64,000 nt of DNA from Clytia hemisphaerica (GCA_902728285.1 CACVBU010000158.1:1364001-1428000), one strand, 5' to 3'; counted from the stretch's first letter, positions 52,251 through 63,829 are shown. Notes: generated from the sequence alone by a model not told the origin. Translations and numbers: made by a program.

Positions 52251-52775
52251 CATCACCAAACAAACTGGTACATGAAAAATATGTTCAACTGTTCCCAAAT
52301 CATAGCATGTACGAGGACTTTCAAAAAGGGTGCAGAGATATGTAGCTTCAGAGTCGAACCATGCCAGAAGCACAAGAAGACAAAGTCTTTTGATTGATGG
52401 TTTGATCTTAATTTTCAATGATAGTCACAGGATTTTAAATTTAATCAAATCAATGTGTCCACTGCTACTTCCTCAACATTATTTCATAAAATTCCAAATC
52501 ACTATACAATATGATGCTCAGAACTAACCAGAGTTTTTCGTTCATCGTAGAGTTACTTTTCACTTCATTTTATTTGGTTTGTGCAAAATCTCATGATACA
52601 GTGCTTTTATCGAGAAAATAATATCCGCGTTCCATGATTCTATCGAAGTATTTTGAAGTTATGTAGACTACAGTCTCCAGAGTTGATTTTTCAAGTCATT
52701 GGATGAACAAAAATGTCCCATATTTTGAAGTACAAACCATGAAAATCTTCTTTGAACAAGGCTTTATTGTCTTGA

Positions 52776-52895
52776 TGAGTTTCATTCACTTCTCAGATTC
52801 ATATATGCACACTTTCGAGGGATGAAAAAGTCTTTCTTGTCTTGTTGATGAGTTTCATTTCACTTCTCAGATCCATATGCACACTTTCGAGAGAA
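52776..52895. repeat. Short imperfect tandem duplication
   Basis: GATGAGTTTCATTCACTTCT with CAGATTCATATATGCACACTTTCGAG at 52776 recurs at 52847 as GATGAGTTTCATTTCACTTC with CAGATCCATATGCACACTTTCGAG. Period about 71-72 bp. Confidence 0.75.
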
Positions 52896-53463
52896 AATAG
52901 AAATCTCTTTCTCCTCTTGAGTGTTCAAAATTGACTACATTGTTATTTAACTGAAAGAAGCAAGAGAAGATATAGTTCTGTATAAATTGGTTAGCAAAAG
53001 AATTCAACCTTGACATTAAATATCTTCTTGTATCTTCAGCATCATAGAAAAATAAACATTGAAACTTTGCACAAAGATAGTTGAATAAAAACACTTTATG
53101 ATTTTGATAATATCAACATGTTATAGACACCTAAAAGTATATTTAATCAGTGGTAAAAATATAAACATTTCACTGATCAAATTATTTCGCTTCCATTTTG
53201 AAATCTTCGAAGCTTCTGGTGCTAGTCTATCTCAACTTCATTTCTCTCGCAATTCCCGCACAAACTTTCCGTGAATCGTTTTTAAGTTTGCTGGATAAAA
53301 TGAAACAAGTTTATTTGCTAGCGTCTTTTGTTCTAGTATTGGATTATCCCTTTAAGTTAGTTTGCTAAAGTTCTCCGCCTCCCCCTTCGCCAAGATGCAC
53401 GAAGGGTTAAGCAATGGGGCACAAGCTATGATGAAATAACGTAAAATCGAAGTAGCAACTCAC

Positions 53464-54819
53464 CTGTTACGATAGCTTTTCTAATGTAAACAACCACTCC
53501 GTCATCGAATTTTCTGACGGTTATACGCATATCATAAGATTCATTTTCTTCCAATTTACCAACCATCAGATTCTTAGCACCATCAAGTAACTGGTCTCCA
53601 AACTCGTAACAATTTTCGTCAACAAGATCCCATTTCTCGTCACCACTTCGTATTTCGACTTTAATAACCTCGCTGATGTCACTTTCCTTGTCAAAAATGA
53701 AATGGATTGATTCGTAATCGACATATATCACATCAGCCCTGAGCAATAAAGAAATATATTGAATGTAATTATTTAGAATAATACATTTTCTTTCTTGACC
53801 AAGCTCTAACTCTCATCATTTAGCATTGCACTTTAAAAAGCATATTTAGGCTCAGATATGGCAAAAATTCAAGCATATGCTAATAAGCATTGCCTTGAGC
53901 CTACGAAAAAAGTATTTCCAATTTTGGCTGTTTTTGGCTGTTTTTTAACGGATTTGTTAAATTTCCCTATGCTTGGGATACATTTTTCAGCCTTGTCAAT
54001 TTCTAGATCTCAGCATCTTCGAGAAAGTTTTTCGGGTTATTTAATATGCTTATAAAAAAACACGTGTATCATTGTCGGTAAAATGATTCTGATTTCCACG
54101 CTATTAGCTTAAATTAGCACAAGTCCTTTAAAATTAATGTCATATTTCTAAATCGATGGAAAACAAGATATTGTCTTAAACTGGGATAAAATATCATGTG
54201 ATTCTGTACCTTAAGTTTTCAAAATCTTGAATCACATAGTTTTGACCGTATACCACCAACTTATCTTCTTCTTTGATTTCTGTGATAAAAAAAGATGCTT
54301 CTTAGAGATACGTATCAAGAACTGGAGGAGAACGGGAGGAGAGCTCGAAATGGAAATTCCAGATCAGCATATTGATAGGACAGTTTAGGCTAATTTCATC
54401 ATGAGCATTACATATATAAATAAGTTAACGTGTAAAATTGATCAACTTTAGTTTACAAACAATTTGAATTATTTACTGGTAATTTAATTATTTCACTCCA
54501 GAGACGGTTACGAATCTATAAAACGAACCAACTTTCAACATTGAGAATCAGAATACCTTTGATTTGTAAGTCTTCTTTTGTTTTGAAGATGACCACTTCT
54601 CCTGCCTGGTTCAAACAAATGCCACGAAACTCATAAAAACTTCCAAGCTTCAATTTATCAACTATAACCAAATTATGATGCGTTCCAACAGTCACTTTTA
54701 TATTTGGCGAAAGATCATTCCATTGTTTGCTAGATTTGCGTAATTGAATGTTAATCAAATTGTAACTCTTTTCAAAAATCAAAGTGCATCCGCCAGATAC
54801 GTTGATTGAGACAACAAAA
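53464..54819 (-). CDS. Protein with fibronectin type III-like domains, three internal exons
   Basis: Minus-strand exons 54819-54557, 54279-54210 and 53738-53464, with acceptors TTTTTAG, TTATCACAG and TTGCTCAG and donors GTATTC, GTACAG and GTGAGT. Phases join (2, 1, 2, then 1 out) into about 202 codons without a stop. The first exon contains CTLIFEKSYNLINIQLRKSS and KLKLGSFYEFRGICLNQAGE; the third contains VIYVDYESIHFIFDKES and GKLEENESYDMRITVRKFDDG. Both follow the pattern of an FN3 beta sandwich (hydrophobic strands, Trp in the C strand, Leu then Tyr before the F strand). Likely extracellular or a cell-surface receptor ectodomain. First and last exons are not found, so the gene is partial. 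Its 3' end must lie left of 53464, its start right of 54819, before the fibrillin-like gene. Confidence 0.55.
53830..54058. repeat. Degenerate ATAAAAAAACACGTG-type MITE in an FN3 gene intron
   Basis: Left GCACTTTAAAAAGCATATTT, right AATATGCTTATAAAAAAACA then CGTGTA. GAGCCT / AGGCTC boxes are mirrored inside. Resembles the 24217 and 36964 family, more eroded. Confidence 0.5.
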
Positions 54820-54949
54820 CTAAAAAGAAATAGAGAGAAGACATTATGGAGAATAAATCAACTTGCGTACTTCTACTTTTTCGCTTCGTCGAATATCATC
54901 AAGCGAACCTTAATAATTTTCGATATCCGATTATTTCGCGTTGAATATA

Positions 54950-55123
54950 CAGTTAATGCTCTCTAATTCGATTTTCAAGGGGAATTGAGTTTCCATCGAA
55001 TAAGGGAGCGTATCGAATAGTAGAGCGTTGTTTATGAGAGTTTCTTATTGACGGTGACTTTAAATATTATCGAATAATGGAGCGGATCGAATAATAGAAT
55101 GTCGAATATGAGAGCGTCAACTG
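54950..55123. mobile_element. TA-flanked MITE, CAGTTGAC type
   Basis: CAGTTAATGCTCTCTAATTC at the left, ATGAGAGCGTCAACTG at the right, TA outside on both ends (54948-54949, 55124-55125). Shares AAGGGGAATTGAGTTTCCAT-like and TCGAATAAGGGAGC blocks with 10372-10551. Confidence 0.8.
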
Positions 55124-55320
55124 TATGTTTTATCGTTCACTCTTTAGGATAACCTGTTCCCCTCCTTTCATTTCTTTAGTTCCTTTCCATTTTCAAAGAA
55201 CTTTGATGTCATATTCGAACATTTCACTTTCTCGACTAAACATGTCGATTTCATTGTTTCCTCTTTAATTATCAGAACATTCGAATTCACTTCTCTTTTA
55301 TATTATCCCCTTTTTTGTTA

Positions 55321-56240
55321 CAGTATATGGCCCCCAAAACGGAGACAGCCCCCAAAACGTAGTTCGTCATTAAAATGAGGATTCTGACCTGTAGATTTAT
55401 CAGAATTAAACAATTTTTGTATATTTTGAAAGAATGATGGTTATATTTAAAAATGAGTATATTTTTGATGGTTTGAGACAGATTTAAAATAACATATTTG
55501 CATCGGAAGGAAATATTACAACACCGAAATTAGATAGAAATCGCATATAACTCATTCTAGCTCCTTGGATATTGAAAATAAATTATGAAAATGGGATATA
55601 GGAAACTTTCTACACCTAATACATTTCAGAAAATGCAGATACATCTGTGACTTTAGAGGACGAGTAAAAGATATAGCATCTTAACGGTCAACCAGTATTT
55701 TGGGGCCCTAGAATGAGCATTGATAAAACTGAAAATTCTAAATATGAGTAACAGCAAAAAATCTTGGAATTTCGTTCCTACCAGCTTGACTTCATAGTTT
55801 GTTACAATTTGTTTTCGCTGAATCAGCAAAAACGGCAAATTCTGTCATTTTTGCTTGCAAAATAAAGGAGAAAAATAACTTTTTAAACCTTAATATTTTC
55901 AGTTTCAGTTAAGCTGTTTTTCTAAAAATTTCACAGCATATATTAAATACATGAATGGAACTATTTTCAAGAGAAATTGGTTTACAGAAACTTAAGACGT
56001 CGTTAAATCAAAATTGTCATTTTGAAAATTTCTAAATTTTCAGTTTGGACTTTGCATCATCAGAAATTCATATTTTATAAAAATCATAAATTTTACATTC
56101 AACGGGTCGAAAATTTAAGGGAAAACACAAATATGTTCATAGATTTTACCCCTATTACCACTGGGCTTGATAATATGACTTTAACTACACCTACGTTTTG
56201 GGGGCCCCAAACCTGCGTTTTAACAACCAGGGGTATACTG
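55321..56240. mobile_element. Inverted-repeat element (about 0.9 kb), ACAGTATA ends
   Basis: ACAGTATATGGCCCCCAAAA at the left and TACGTTTTGGGGGCCCCAAA ... GGTATACTGT at the right. GCCCCCAAAACG occurs twice on the left and is mirrored on the right. Interior AT-rich, no ORF of note. Between the FN3-like gene and the fibrillin-like gene. Confidence 0.65.
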
Positions 56241-56581
56241 TGAAAATTTTATCAATCAAACAGATTTATGCCCAAAACCCTCTGAATCACATTTCTAAAC
56301 TATGGTCAAAATTTTTTATTCATATCTTAAAGAGATCGCGAGAAATTGCTAAAATTGAAAATTTTTGAAAAAGAGCTTTCGGGGAATAAAGTAGAGATGT
56401 TAAAGTTTTGCATGCATGAATTTAAATGATGTTCAAATTTATGAAAATGCTCTATTGTTCGATTATTGAGCGCGAGTTGATTTAAATTGAAATTTTTCAA
56501 TTTAATTCCCCTTCCAGTCAATATTAAACAATAGAAAAAAGGGAAAAACTATTGATTTCGCTTATGTAAACAAACATTTTT

Positions 56582-56625
56582 ATTCATTTTTTCTCCAAGA
56601 GAGAGAGAGAGAGAAGAGTTCTCTT
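56582..56625. repeat. GA microsatellite
   Basis: CCAAGAGAGAGAGAGAGAGA, a short (GA)n run, in the AT-rich region before the assembly gap. Confidence 0.7.
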
Positions 56626-56749
56626 CGTGAACAAAGGGCAAGTGTTTCTATTGTTTGCAATATTACCTATAATTTTTAGCAAGTGTAAGGGCCCAAATCG
56701 ATATATTCTATGATTGAATATAATTTAGATTATTGATAAGTGTAAGGAA

Positions 56750-56938
56750 NNNNNNNNNNNNNNNNNNNNNNNNNNNNNNNNNNNNNNNNNNNNNNNNNNN
56801 NNNNNNNNNNNNNNNNNNNNNNNNNNNNNNNNNNNNNNNNNNNNNNNNNNNNNNNNNNNNNNNNNNNNNNNNNNNNNNNNNNNNNNNNNNNNNNNNNNNN
56901 NNNNNNNNNNNNNNNNNNNNNNNNNNNNNNNNNNNNNN
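56750..56938. other. Assembly gap (N)
   Basis: About 189 N. Coding sequence with a repeated GPIFPQPSQNR unit begins immediately after it, so the gap probably hides more copies of a repetitive coding exon. Confidence 0.95.
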
Positions 56939-57274
56939 GAGGACCTATTTTCCCGCAGCCATCCCAAAACAGAGGACCCATTTTCCCGCAACCATCCCAA
57001 AACCGAAAACCGATTTACCCACAAGGTATCCCGAACGGACAACCTAAAGTCATTCCAAACCAAGGACAACGTTACCCGTTCAACCAACAAGTAATCCGAT
57101 TACCGAACGGACAAGTGGTCCCAAAAACCCTCCCACGAGGCGGTGCACAAGTCGTTTCACCACAATTACCACCTGTCGCAAGGAACCCACAACTTCCAGG
57201 AAGCGGACAACAAAACAATTTCGGACAACAACAAAAAATGGTGGAGGCTCACAAGGACCACGAAGAACTTTCGG
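56939..57274 (+). CDS. Pro/Gln/Asn-rich exon, probably N-terminal part of the fibrillin-like gene
   Basis: Open from the gap to donor GTAAGT at 57275, about 111 codons. It starts with a repeated unit (GPIFPQPSQNR, twice) and continues with QGIPNGQPKVIPNQGQRYPF, LPPVARNPQLPGSGQQN, and ends MVEAHKDHEEL. Low-complexity Pro/Gln sequence ahead of the FUN domain would suit an extracellular matrix protein. It ends in phase 1, while the next recognised exon (57689) needs phase 2. A small exon in 57275-57688, an indel, or a separate gene must explain this. Confidence 0.6.
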
Positions 57275-57285
57275 GTAAGTTTTTT

Positions 57286-57448
57286 CAGTTGACTCTCGAA
57301 TTCGATCTTCATTGGACAATTCTATTTGAATTACAGAAAGATTTGAATTACAGAAAGTAATTTGAACCATTTTCCAGCTGAGGGGACCAGTATTTTATCT
57401 CGAATTACAGAAATATTCTAAAAACAGAGATTCGAATTAGAGAGAGTT
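57286..57448. mobile_element. CAGTTGAC-type MITE, degenerate
   Basis: CAGTTGACTCTCGAATTCGA starts 12 bp after the exon donor; the right end is GATTCGAATTAGAGAGAGTT. The interior matches 60951-61123 (GAAAGATTTGAATTACA, AATTTGAACCATTTT, AGCTGAGGGGACCA). Confidence 0.7.
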
Positions 57449-57688
57449 ACATTTTATTTTCAAAGTCATGTATAACCTAATAACGGAGATTTGCTATCTA
57501 GTTACTGCTATTAATTGTTAAGTCAAATCTTTTGAGCTGAACACCATAAGATAAGACAAGAATTCATTTCATTGGCTGACGATAATGACGTTCTTTTGAT
57601 GACGCTTTTTCCATTTTTTGGTTGATCTTTTGTTTTTCTTCATTTCTGATTGGCTAATTTCCCAAATACATTATTCTGATTGGTTTAG

Positions 57689-60600
57689 ACCTAACCAATG
57701 TGGAGGTGGATGTTGTCCTGGCTGGCAACGATCACGAAGAAACACAATGTGTATTGTTCCAGTTTGCCGAAACCCTTGTGGTGGAGGTGGCTACTGTTAC
57801 CGCCCCAATTCTTGTAAATGTTTCGGTGGCCGTAACTTTGGATCTAGCTGTGGAGGTAAGCAATGTTTTCCTAATAATTTTTCTAAGATAACGCTAAAAC
57901 CTTTCAAGATTTTTTTCTGAACAATATCAAGTATGGTTCCTACTGACTTGCTTGACTGCCTTTTGAAGGCAATGTGGCAACTTCAAAAGCTTTTAATTTT
58001 GTTAACCATCATTTTGTTAACAATTCTTCACATCAGATTCACAACATCCTCTTTGAAAAAATTAACATACCGAAGTCAATCTGTCTCTTAGATCTCCGTT
58101 TGTTTTCCCTCTAAATCTTTAATTTTCTTATTTGAAGGACAACGCCGAGTTTGCCAATGCTTGAACAATGGGCGATGTAATGGAGCCAGCAACTGTGTCT
58201 GTCCAACCGGATTCGCTGGTCTCCGATGTGAAAAACGTAAGAACCCTTTACCATGAAGCTTTTCGAGATTTTGGCTTTCCCTAAGTCTTCACTTTGAGAT
58301 TTCTGTAATTTATCAAGCTTTCGTCAAAAATCGAGTTCAGATACCACATTTTTTACAGTTCCACGTTATTTCATTAATAACCATTTATCTATGCTCGAAT
58401 CTTAGAAAAATCAAAGCATTAAAACTCAAAATACAAAACGGTTTAACTAATTAAACAATGGCTCTGAAATCTTGGGCTAACAGTTTGGGTCTATTATCAG
58501 TATAGTATTATTGTCTTTGTACCTCTAAAATTCATTTAATAATATTTCTGATACTTCATGTGTTTTTTCCATTGTAGCAATCTGTCAGAAAGAATGTTTG
58601 AACGGAGGAAAATGCATTGGAGCAGAGAAATGTTCGTGTGCAAAGGGCTTTATTGGAAACCAATGTGAACGAGGTATAGTGGATCAATTGTCTACCAGTT
58701 TTCTTACTTTCATTGAGGCCTTAAACAATGTAAAATTTTCTTCCGTTGCAGACATGATTTCCGCCTCATTGAAGTATTTAAAAAGGCTTTTCCGTCTCAA
58801 AATTCTGCTAATTCACCAAAATTTCAAGAATTTGTTCTAATTTTCTGTGAAAATCCATTTTCCGTCTCAAACAAATAACCTTGCTTTTACCACTGCTTAG
58901 AATCGCATCTTTCTGGAAACTCTGAAAATTAATTTTATAGTGTGGTTAATACGATTGGTGACTATCAAAAAATTTCACACTTCCTAGTCATACCAGTCGG
59001 CAGTTGATTGATCCATTTGATAAAGCTTTGAAAACTTTGAAACTCTCGTTTAAAACACTGAATCACGTTTTCTTTTCAAGACATCCGTGTTGGCGCATGC
59101 TTCACAAAGATTGAGAACAAACGTTGCAAGAACGCATTGACAGGTGTCAAATGCACGCGTGAATCGTGTTGTGCAACCATCGGGGCCGGCTGGAACATCC
59201 CTTGTCAACGTTGCCCCGAGAAACGAGAATGCAAACGAGGCTTCTTGAAAAACCCTAAAACAGGTAAGGTTCTTATTTTACATTTCAAAACTCTACGATA
59301 AGTTGAATCCCACTCGATAAATAGTTAATTTTTTAGGCTGCTGGATCAGCTCTGTTTTATATTTTCATGAAATCTGATTTAAAAAATGAAAAACGAACTC
59401 ACAGCAAAATTCGGTGCTGGGTAAGATGAGGGCAAGGTCACATTGATTCGTCGTTTTTATTTCCCAACTTTATGAGTGATTTTTTTCCTTCAATCTCTGT
59501 TTCGGACAGACTTGCCATTCACATACTGTGAGACGTAGTCCACTATGTCTGGACGTGGCTCATTTGATTTATGAGACTGTAAAAGATCAACAGAAATCTA
59601 GCAAACTGAAACTTTTTCTTAGCAATGAAAAAAGGCATTGCAATAGACCTTATCGGAGTTTTTTAATTTTTCTAAAGTAAAACAGTGATGCATTGTGGGA
59701 TTGTTTTGGAGTTATTACAATAGAAATCTCTCGGAAATTCCTCGATGGAATTCTATTGTAATATCCCCGAAACAATCCCACAATACATCGCTTTTTTAGA
59801 GAAAGTCAAAAACTCCGATAAGATCTAGGGATAGCTCCCTGTGCGCCGGCTTTGTTAAGAAAACCAACTGTTTATAAAAAACATACTTTTAATCATCAGG
59901 TTTATGCGAGGATGTCGATGAATGCCGACACATCCCGAATATCTGTTCGCTCGGTACTTGTGTCAATACCGTTGGAAGCTACAAATGTTTCTGTGGTGCC
60001 GACACACGACGAGTATATGTCGCCGACAAGTTTGCTTGCATTGGTAAGAAGATATTCTTTTAATCTAAAATTATTTTTAAGTCCGCTAAGTAAAGAGGAT
60101 ATTCTTTCAATTTGAAATTATTATTATTATCACGTCCGCTGCCACAAAATGAGCATTGTAGTTCTTCATAATTCGTATCATTTTACAAACAACTAACTTT
60201 CATAAACCCTGGACTGAGCCATATCCGCCACCTTTGCGATCGGAGTTTATTTTTAAAGTGGTACCCGCAAAAAAAGTTATTGCAGTGCTGCTACCATTAG
60301 GGTACCGCTTTCAAAAAATCTCCAATCAAATATTTTGCTTGGCCAGTGTCTCCAAAGCTTAGTGCTGTGAACACGGTGATTTCAACTATGAGGCTCGGGA
60401 ATCCCTCATCATTTTTCAACCAATATGCAAGACTCAACTCTATTGGTGATTTTATCTCTTATAAAGTATTGCAACTTTTAGACGGAAATTCGTCTAATTG
60501 AGTTTTCAAACCGAACCCCTGGCGATATCACTCTGTGCCTTGCGGGGAAGGATCTATTTGTTTTTCTGTGTTCGTTTTGGTTAGTAGTATACGTTCGTAA

Positions 60601-63600
60601 TGTAATGTACTTTCTCAAATTATAAAAAAAATTTTGTCGTCCCAATAACATGCCTTGAAACTAGACATTTCGTAAAATTCATATCAACTACCAGGCATTC
60701 CCTCAAGATTAACCAAAGCTAGTTGCAACACTGCGTATATCCAGGGAGATGTAGAAAATATCATTTATGATTCCCTTTATTTTCTTAGACGTGAATGAAT
60801 GCCGAAACAAAGGACTTTGTGAATTCGGTAAATGTGTGAATACAGATGGAGACTTTCATTGCCAATGTAATGAAGGTTATGAACCAACAGCCAATGGAAA
60901 ACGTTGCAAAGGTAGGGAGTACTTTATTGACCTTGGTTCGTTTTTAAATACAGTTGACTCTCTCTAATTCGACCTTCAAAGGACAAAAATTTTTCTTCGA
61001 ATTAGAGAAAGATTTGAATTACAAAGAGTAATTTGAACCATTTTTTAGCTGAGGGGACCAACATTTTAGTTCGAATTACAGAAATATTTAATGACAGAGG
61101 TTCGAATTAATGAGAGTTGGCTGTATTCGCATATAGCTTGAAGTGTAGATTTTTAAAAAGCTCGGATCTGTTTTCTGAAGATCTCTCTCCTGAAAGTCTT
61201 ATTTGGTTTCAGCAAACTGTAAAAAAAACAGCAATCCCATTTTGTGATTTTTTTCCTATTATCTCATATTTGAGGAGACATTAGCCTTTGACTGTAAAAG
61301 GTTCGTTGTTTAGAGTCTCAGCTCTCTTCTAATTATCCATGATGACGATAGTCCGTATCATTAAGAACAGAAGTGTGTTCGTAACCTTAGCTAAAACTAA
61401 TATATTGACTTTCTACACAGCTATTGAAAGGTTGGGTCATTGCTACTTGAATGCAAACAATGGACAATGCAGTTCGCAAGCAGCTGGTGTGACCACAATG
61501 GATAAATGTTGTTGTGCAAGTGAAGCTCATGGTTTCAAGCTACTCAATGGAAATAGTTGCATCAAATGCCCAAAAAGATGCTCAGGTATAGTGGATGTTT
61601 ACAATACAACAGTTGTGTTTTTCTTCTCGTTTGTTAGCTTCAGACTGCAAAATTATTACTAAACGTAAAACTTGTTTCCGAATTAGAATGTCCCTATTAG
61701 AAAGTGGCTTTGCGGTAGAATTCGTTTTTTCAACAACATTCATTTCTGTTTCGTCTTCTTTTCTTTTTGCTAAAAAAAGCATATCTTTAGACATTTTGTT
61801 TATCTTAGAAATAATTAATACCTTTTCTCGACTATAATTGGTTGGCCACATAGGATAAACAAGAACTAGTCTAAAAACTGTAATACGAATCATTTTCTCT
61901 CTACAGTCAATTACCGTGCATTGGCCTGTCCTGGAGACACCGGAAACATCGGGTGCGGTGGAGATGGAAAAGGTGGAATCGGAGATGGAAAGAAAGCCAA
62001 CGTCACAGATGTTGTCGAAGGGAAGGGCGGAAAAATACAGGAGGCGGTACTACTGGCGGTGGTACTGATGGCGGTAATGGTAATACTGGAGGCGGTAATT
62101 ACGGGCGGTGGTGATGGCGGAAATGGCAAAAACCACTGACCCAACCGACCCAACTACTGGAAAAGGTTAGATTCTCAATACGTGCAATTTCATAAAACTT
62201 CCAAAAAAACTTTTGATAAAATATAAATACAACGTTGCCTTTGGCTAAGTATAAAAGTCCCGACTGTCATTTTTGAAACTTTTAGGCTCAATTCAATATT
62301 CTTAACTTTTAAGCTGTTCTTCAAAATCTTCGCTTCATAAAGAATGACCTGCTCATCTTCTGAAACTTGAGATAGTTAGATTGTTTTTAGATCTTCGTTT
62401 TCTAAACTTTTCTTAAATAGTGGTCGAGAGAAAGCTTTAGAATTCCGGCGTGTTGGGGAGAAAAAAATCTGTTTCCAGGCTGCATCACACATTTTACAGA
62501 TTTCTTGAAACTTTTCATTTTGTTTTTTTCAGGATCCAACAAATGTTCTGATAATCCAAACGCCTGCAAATTTGGCACCTGTGTTGACGTGGGAAACAAC
62601 TTCCGATGCGATTGCAATGCTGGATTTAAGCCGGACACTGCAGTTAACGGAAAGCGCTGTATCGGTTAGTCACAATTCTCTTTACTGATTTTTCATGATT
62701 TGGGGAAGGAATTTAGGGTTTTGCAGTTGTTTTTTCAAGTGTACTTTGAACAAATGTGATGTTGTGTTAGAGGCGTTACTCTCTTGTGAGAGTCTTTGTC
62801 TATCGCTTATCTATGTGTAGAATAGTGTGTCTGAGCTTCTGTATCCAGCTTACTAAACTATCTAAAAACAAGAATTGTAAGTTTGAGTTGTCTAGGTGTA
62901 CTCGCTTAAAGCTTTTTTCTTGTTTAATAGTTTAAGTTACATCTATTACTAGTTATTCCTCAACCATAATTCTTCCAAAATTCAACCAAAATGTTAAACC
63001 TTCTTTCTTTTAGAAACTGGCAAATTTTCCCAATGTTTTGATCGTGATTCTTGCACTGTGCTGGCGAGTGGACGACAAGTTGAACGTCGAAGATGTTGTT
63101 GCGAAAAGCCTCACCGTTCTTTTGGCGATAGTTGTAACGCAAATTGTCCCGTCCGTGGAACAGGTAAATTGAGTGCTGCCCGTAGATCCAAATTTGTTTT
63201 CGCTTAAAGATAACGCAAAGTTCAATATACAGTAGAGTCTCCATAACTCGAATCCGCACGGGGAGCACAAATTTGTTTGAGTTAAGGAGATTTCGACTTA
63301 TGGAATAAGGTTTATAAGGCATTTTTAACCAAGGGCCCACAAAACTTGTTTGAGTTTAGGAGACATTCGAGTTATAGAGGTTCGAAGAGTTAAAGGACCC
63401 CCTGTACATATAATGAATTTTCTGTGAACGGGATGGAACAGGCTTCGTAAAGCCGTGTACTTGTAATATCAACAGTTTGTTTAGATAGTCTTCTTTTTTT
63501 CCTTAACATAAACCATGCTAATCTTTTTGCCGACATTTATTTTAGTAAACAAAGCTTTCGTTTAAAGACAATAAAGTGCCCGAATCGACAAATTTACACT

Positions 63601-63829
63601 CAAGATCTATACCGAATCTTTTGATAAGGGGTTACTGTCATGAAAAGCTTTTTAATTTAATTTGGAATGCCAATTGTTCATGTCTTGTATTCTGTTTTTG
63701 TAGAGGAATACAGCAAGATGGGATGTGCCGATGAACCTACAACCGGAACTGGAACTGGAACCGGCACTGGAACAGGTGGAAGTGGAACCGGTGGAAGTGG
63801 AACCGGTGGAAGCGGAACTGGAACAGGAG
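57689..63829 (+). CDS. Fibrillin-like extracellular matrix protein, 5' part, 11 exons
   Basis: Exons and domains: 57689-57855 FUN/EGF1 ([27 protein letters not shown]); 58138-58236 EGF2 ([19 protein letters not shown]); 58578-58673 EGF3 ([19 protein letters not shown]); 59081-59263 TB or hybrid module ([18 protein letters not shown]); 59900-60043 cbEGF ([16 protein letters not shown]); 60789-60911 cbEGF ([15 protein letters not shown]); 61421-61585 TB ([12 protein letters not shown]); 61907-62165 Gly-rich linker; 62533-62664 EGF ([16 protein letters not shown]); 63014-63163 TB ([17 protein letters not shown]); 63704-63829 Gly/Thr/Ser linker. Every domain exon except the linker at 61907 is phase 1-1. 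The order FUN, three EGF, hybrid, two cbEGF, TB, low-complexity linker, EGF matches the vertebrate fibrillin N-terminus, where the linker is Pro- or Gly-rich. Protein: secreted, calcium-binding, microfibril-forming. The first coding exon and all exons after 63829 are missing. Confidence 0.88.
58674..59080. other. Intron of the fibrillin-like gene, nothing else seen
   Basis: AT-rich intron between the EGF3 exon and the TB/hybrid exon; CCGTCTCAAA occurs twice (58790, 58861). No embedded repeat is recognised. Confidence 0.5.
59645..59826. mobile_element. Fold-back MITE in a fibrillin-like intron
   Basis: AGACCTTATCGGAGTTTTTT at the left, AAAAACTCCGATAAGATCT at the right, inner CATTGTGGGATTGTTTTGGA / CCGAAACAATCCCACAATAC and CAATAGAAATCTCTCGG mirrored. 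Ends about 74 bp before the first cbEGF exon. Confidence 0.75.
60246..60335. repeat. GTGGTACCC-type short inverted repeat
   Basis: GGAGTTTATTTTTAAAGTGG with TACCC at the left and GGGTACCGCTTTCAAAAAAT with CTCC at the right. The same family as 15030 and 18565. Confidence 0.6.
60951..61123. mobile_element. TA-flanked MITE, CAGTTGAC type
   Basis: CAGTTGACTCTCTCTAATTC at the left, AATTAATGAGAGTTGGCTG at the right, TA at 60949-60950 and 61124-61125. Lies 39 bp after the second cbEGF exon. Confidence 0.85.
61907..62165 (+). CDS. Gly-rich linker exon of the fibrillin-like gene, frame-shifted as assembled
   Basis: Acceptor TCTCTACAG. It begins [18 protein letters not shown] in the frame set by the previous exon. 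The GGN repeat that follows (GGCGGTACTACTGGCGGTGG) encodes Gly-rich sequence only in another frame, and the end ([10 protein letters not shown]) only in a third. The exon is 259 bp, so it breaks the phase 1-1 rule of its neighbours. Small indels in a G-rich repeat, from assembly or mutation, would explain it. A Gly-rich linker at this place is expected for fibrillin. Confidence 0.6.
63230..63404. mobile_element. TA-flanked pogo/Tigger-like MITE
   Basis: CAGTAGAGTCTCCATAACTC at the left, AGTTAAAGGACCCCCTG at the right, TA on both sides (63228-63229, 63405-63406). Related to 11966-12127. In the intron after the third TB exon. Confidence 0.8.

Noticed and set aside
61911..62153. Minus-strand Pro/Ser/Thr-rich ORF and the plus-strand hydrophobic reading
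   Set aside because: Both are off-frame readings of the GGN repeat in the Gly-rich linker exon.
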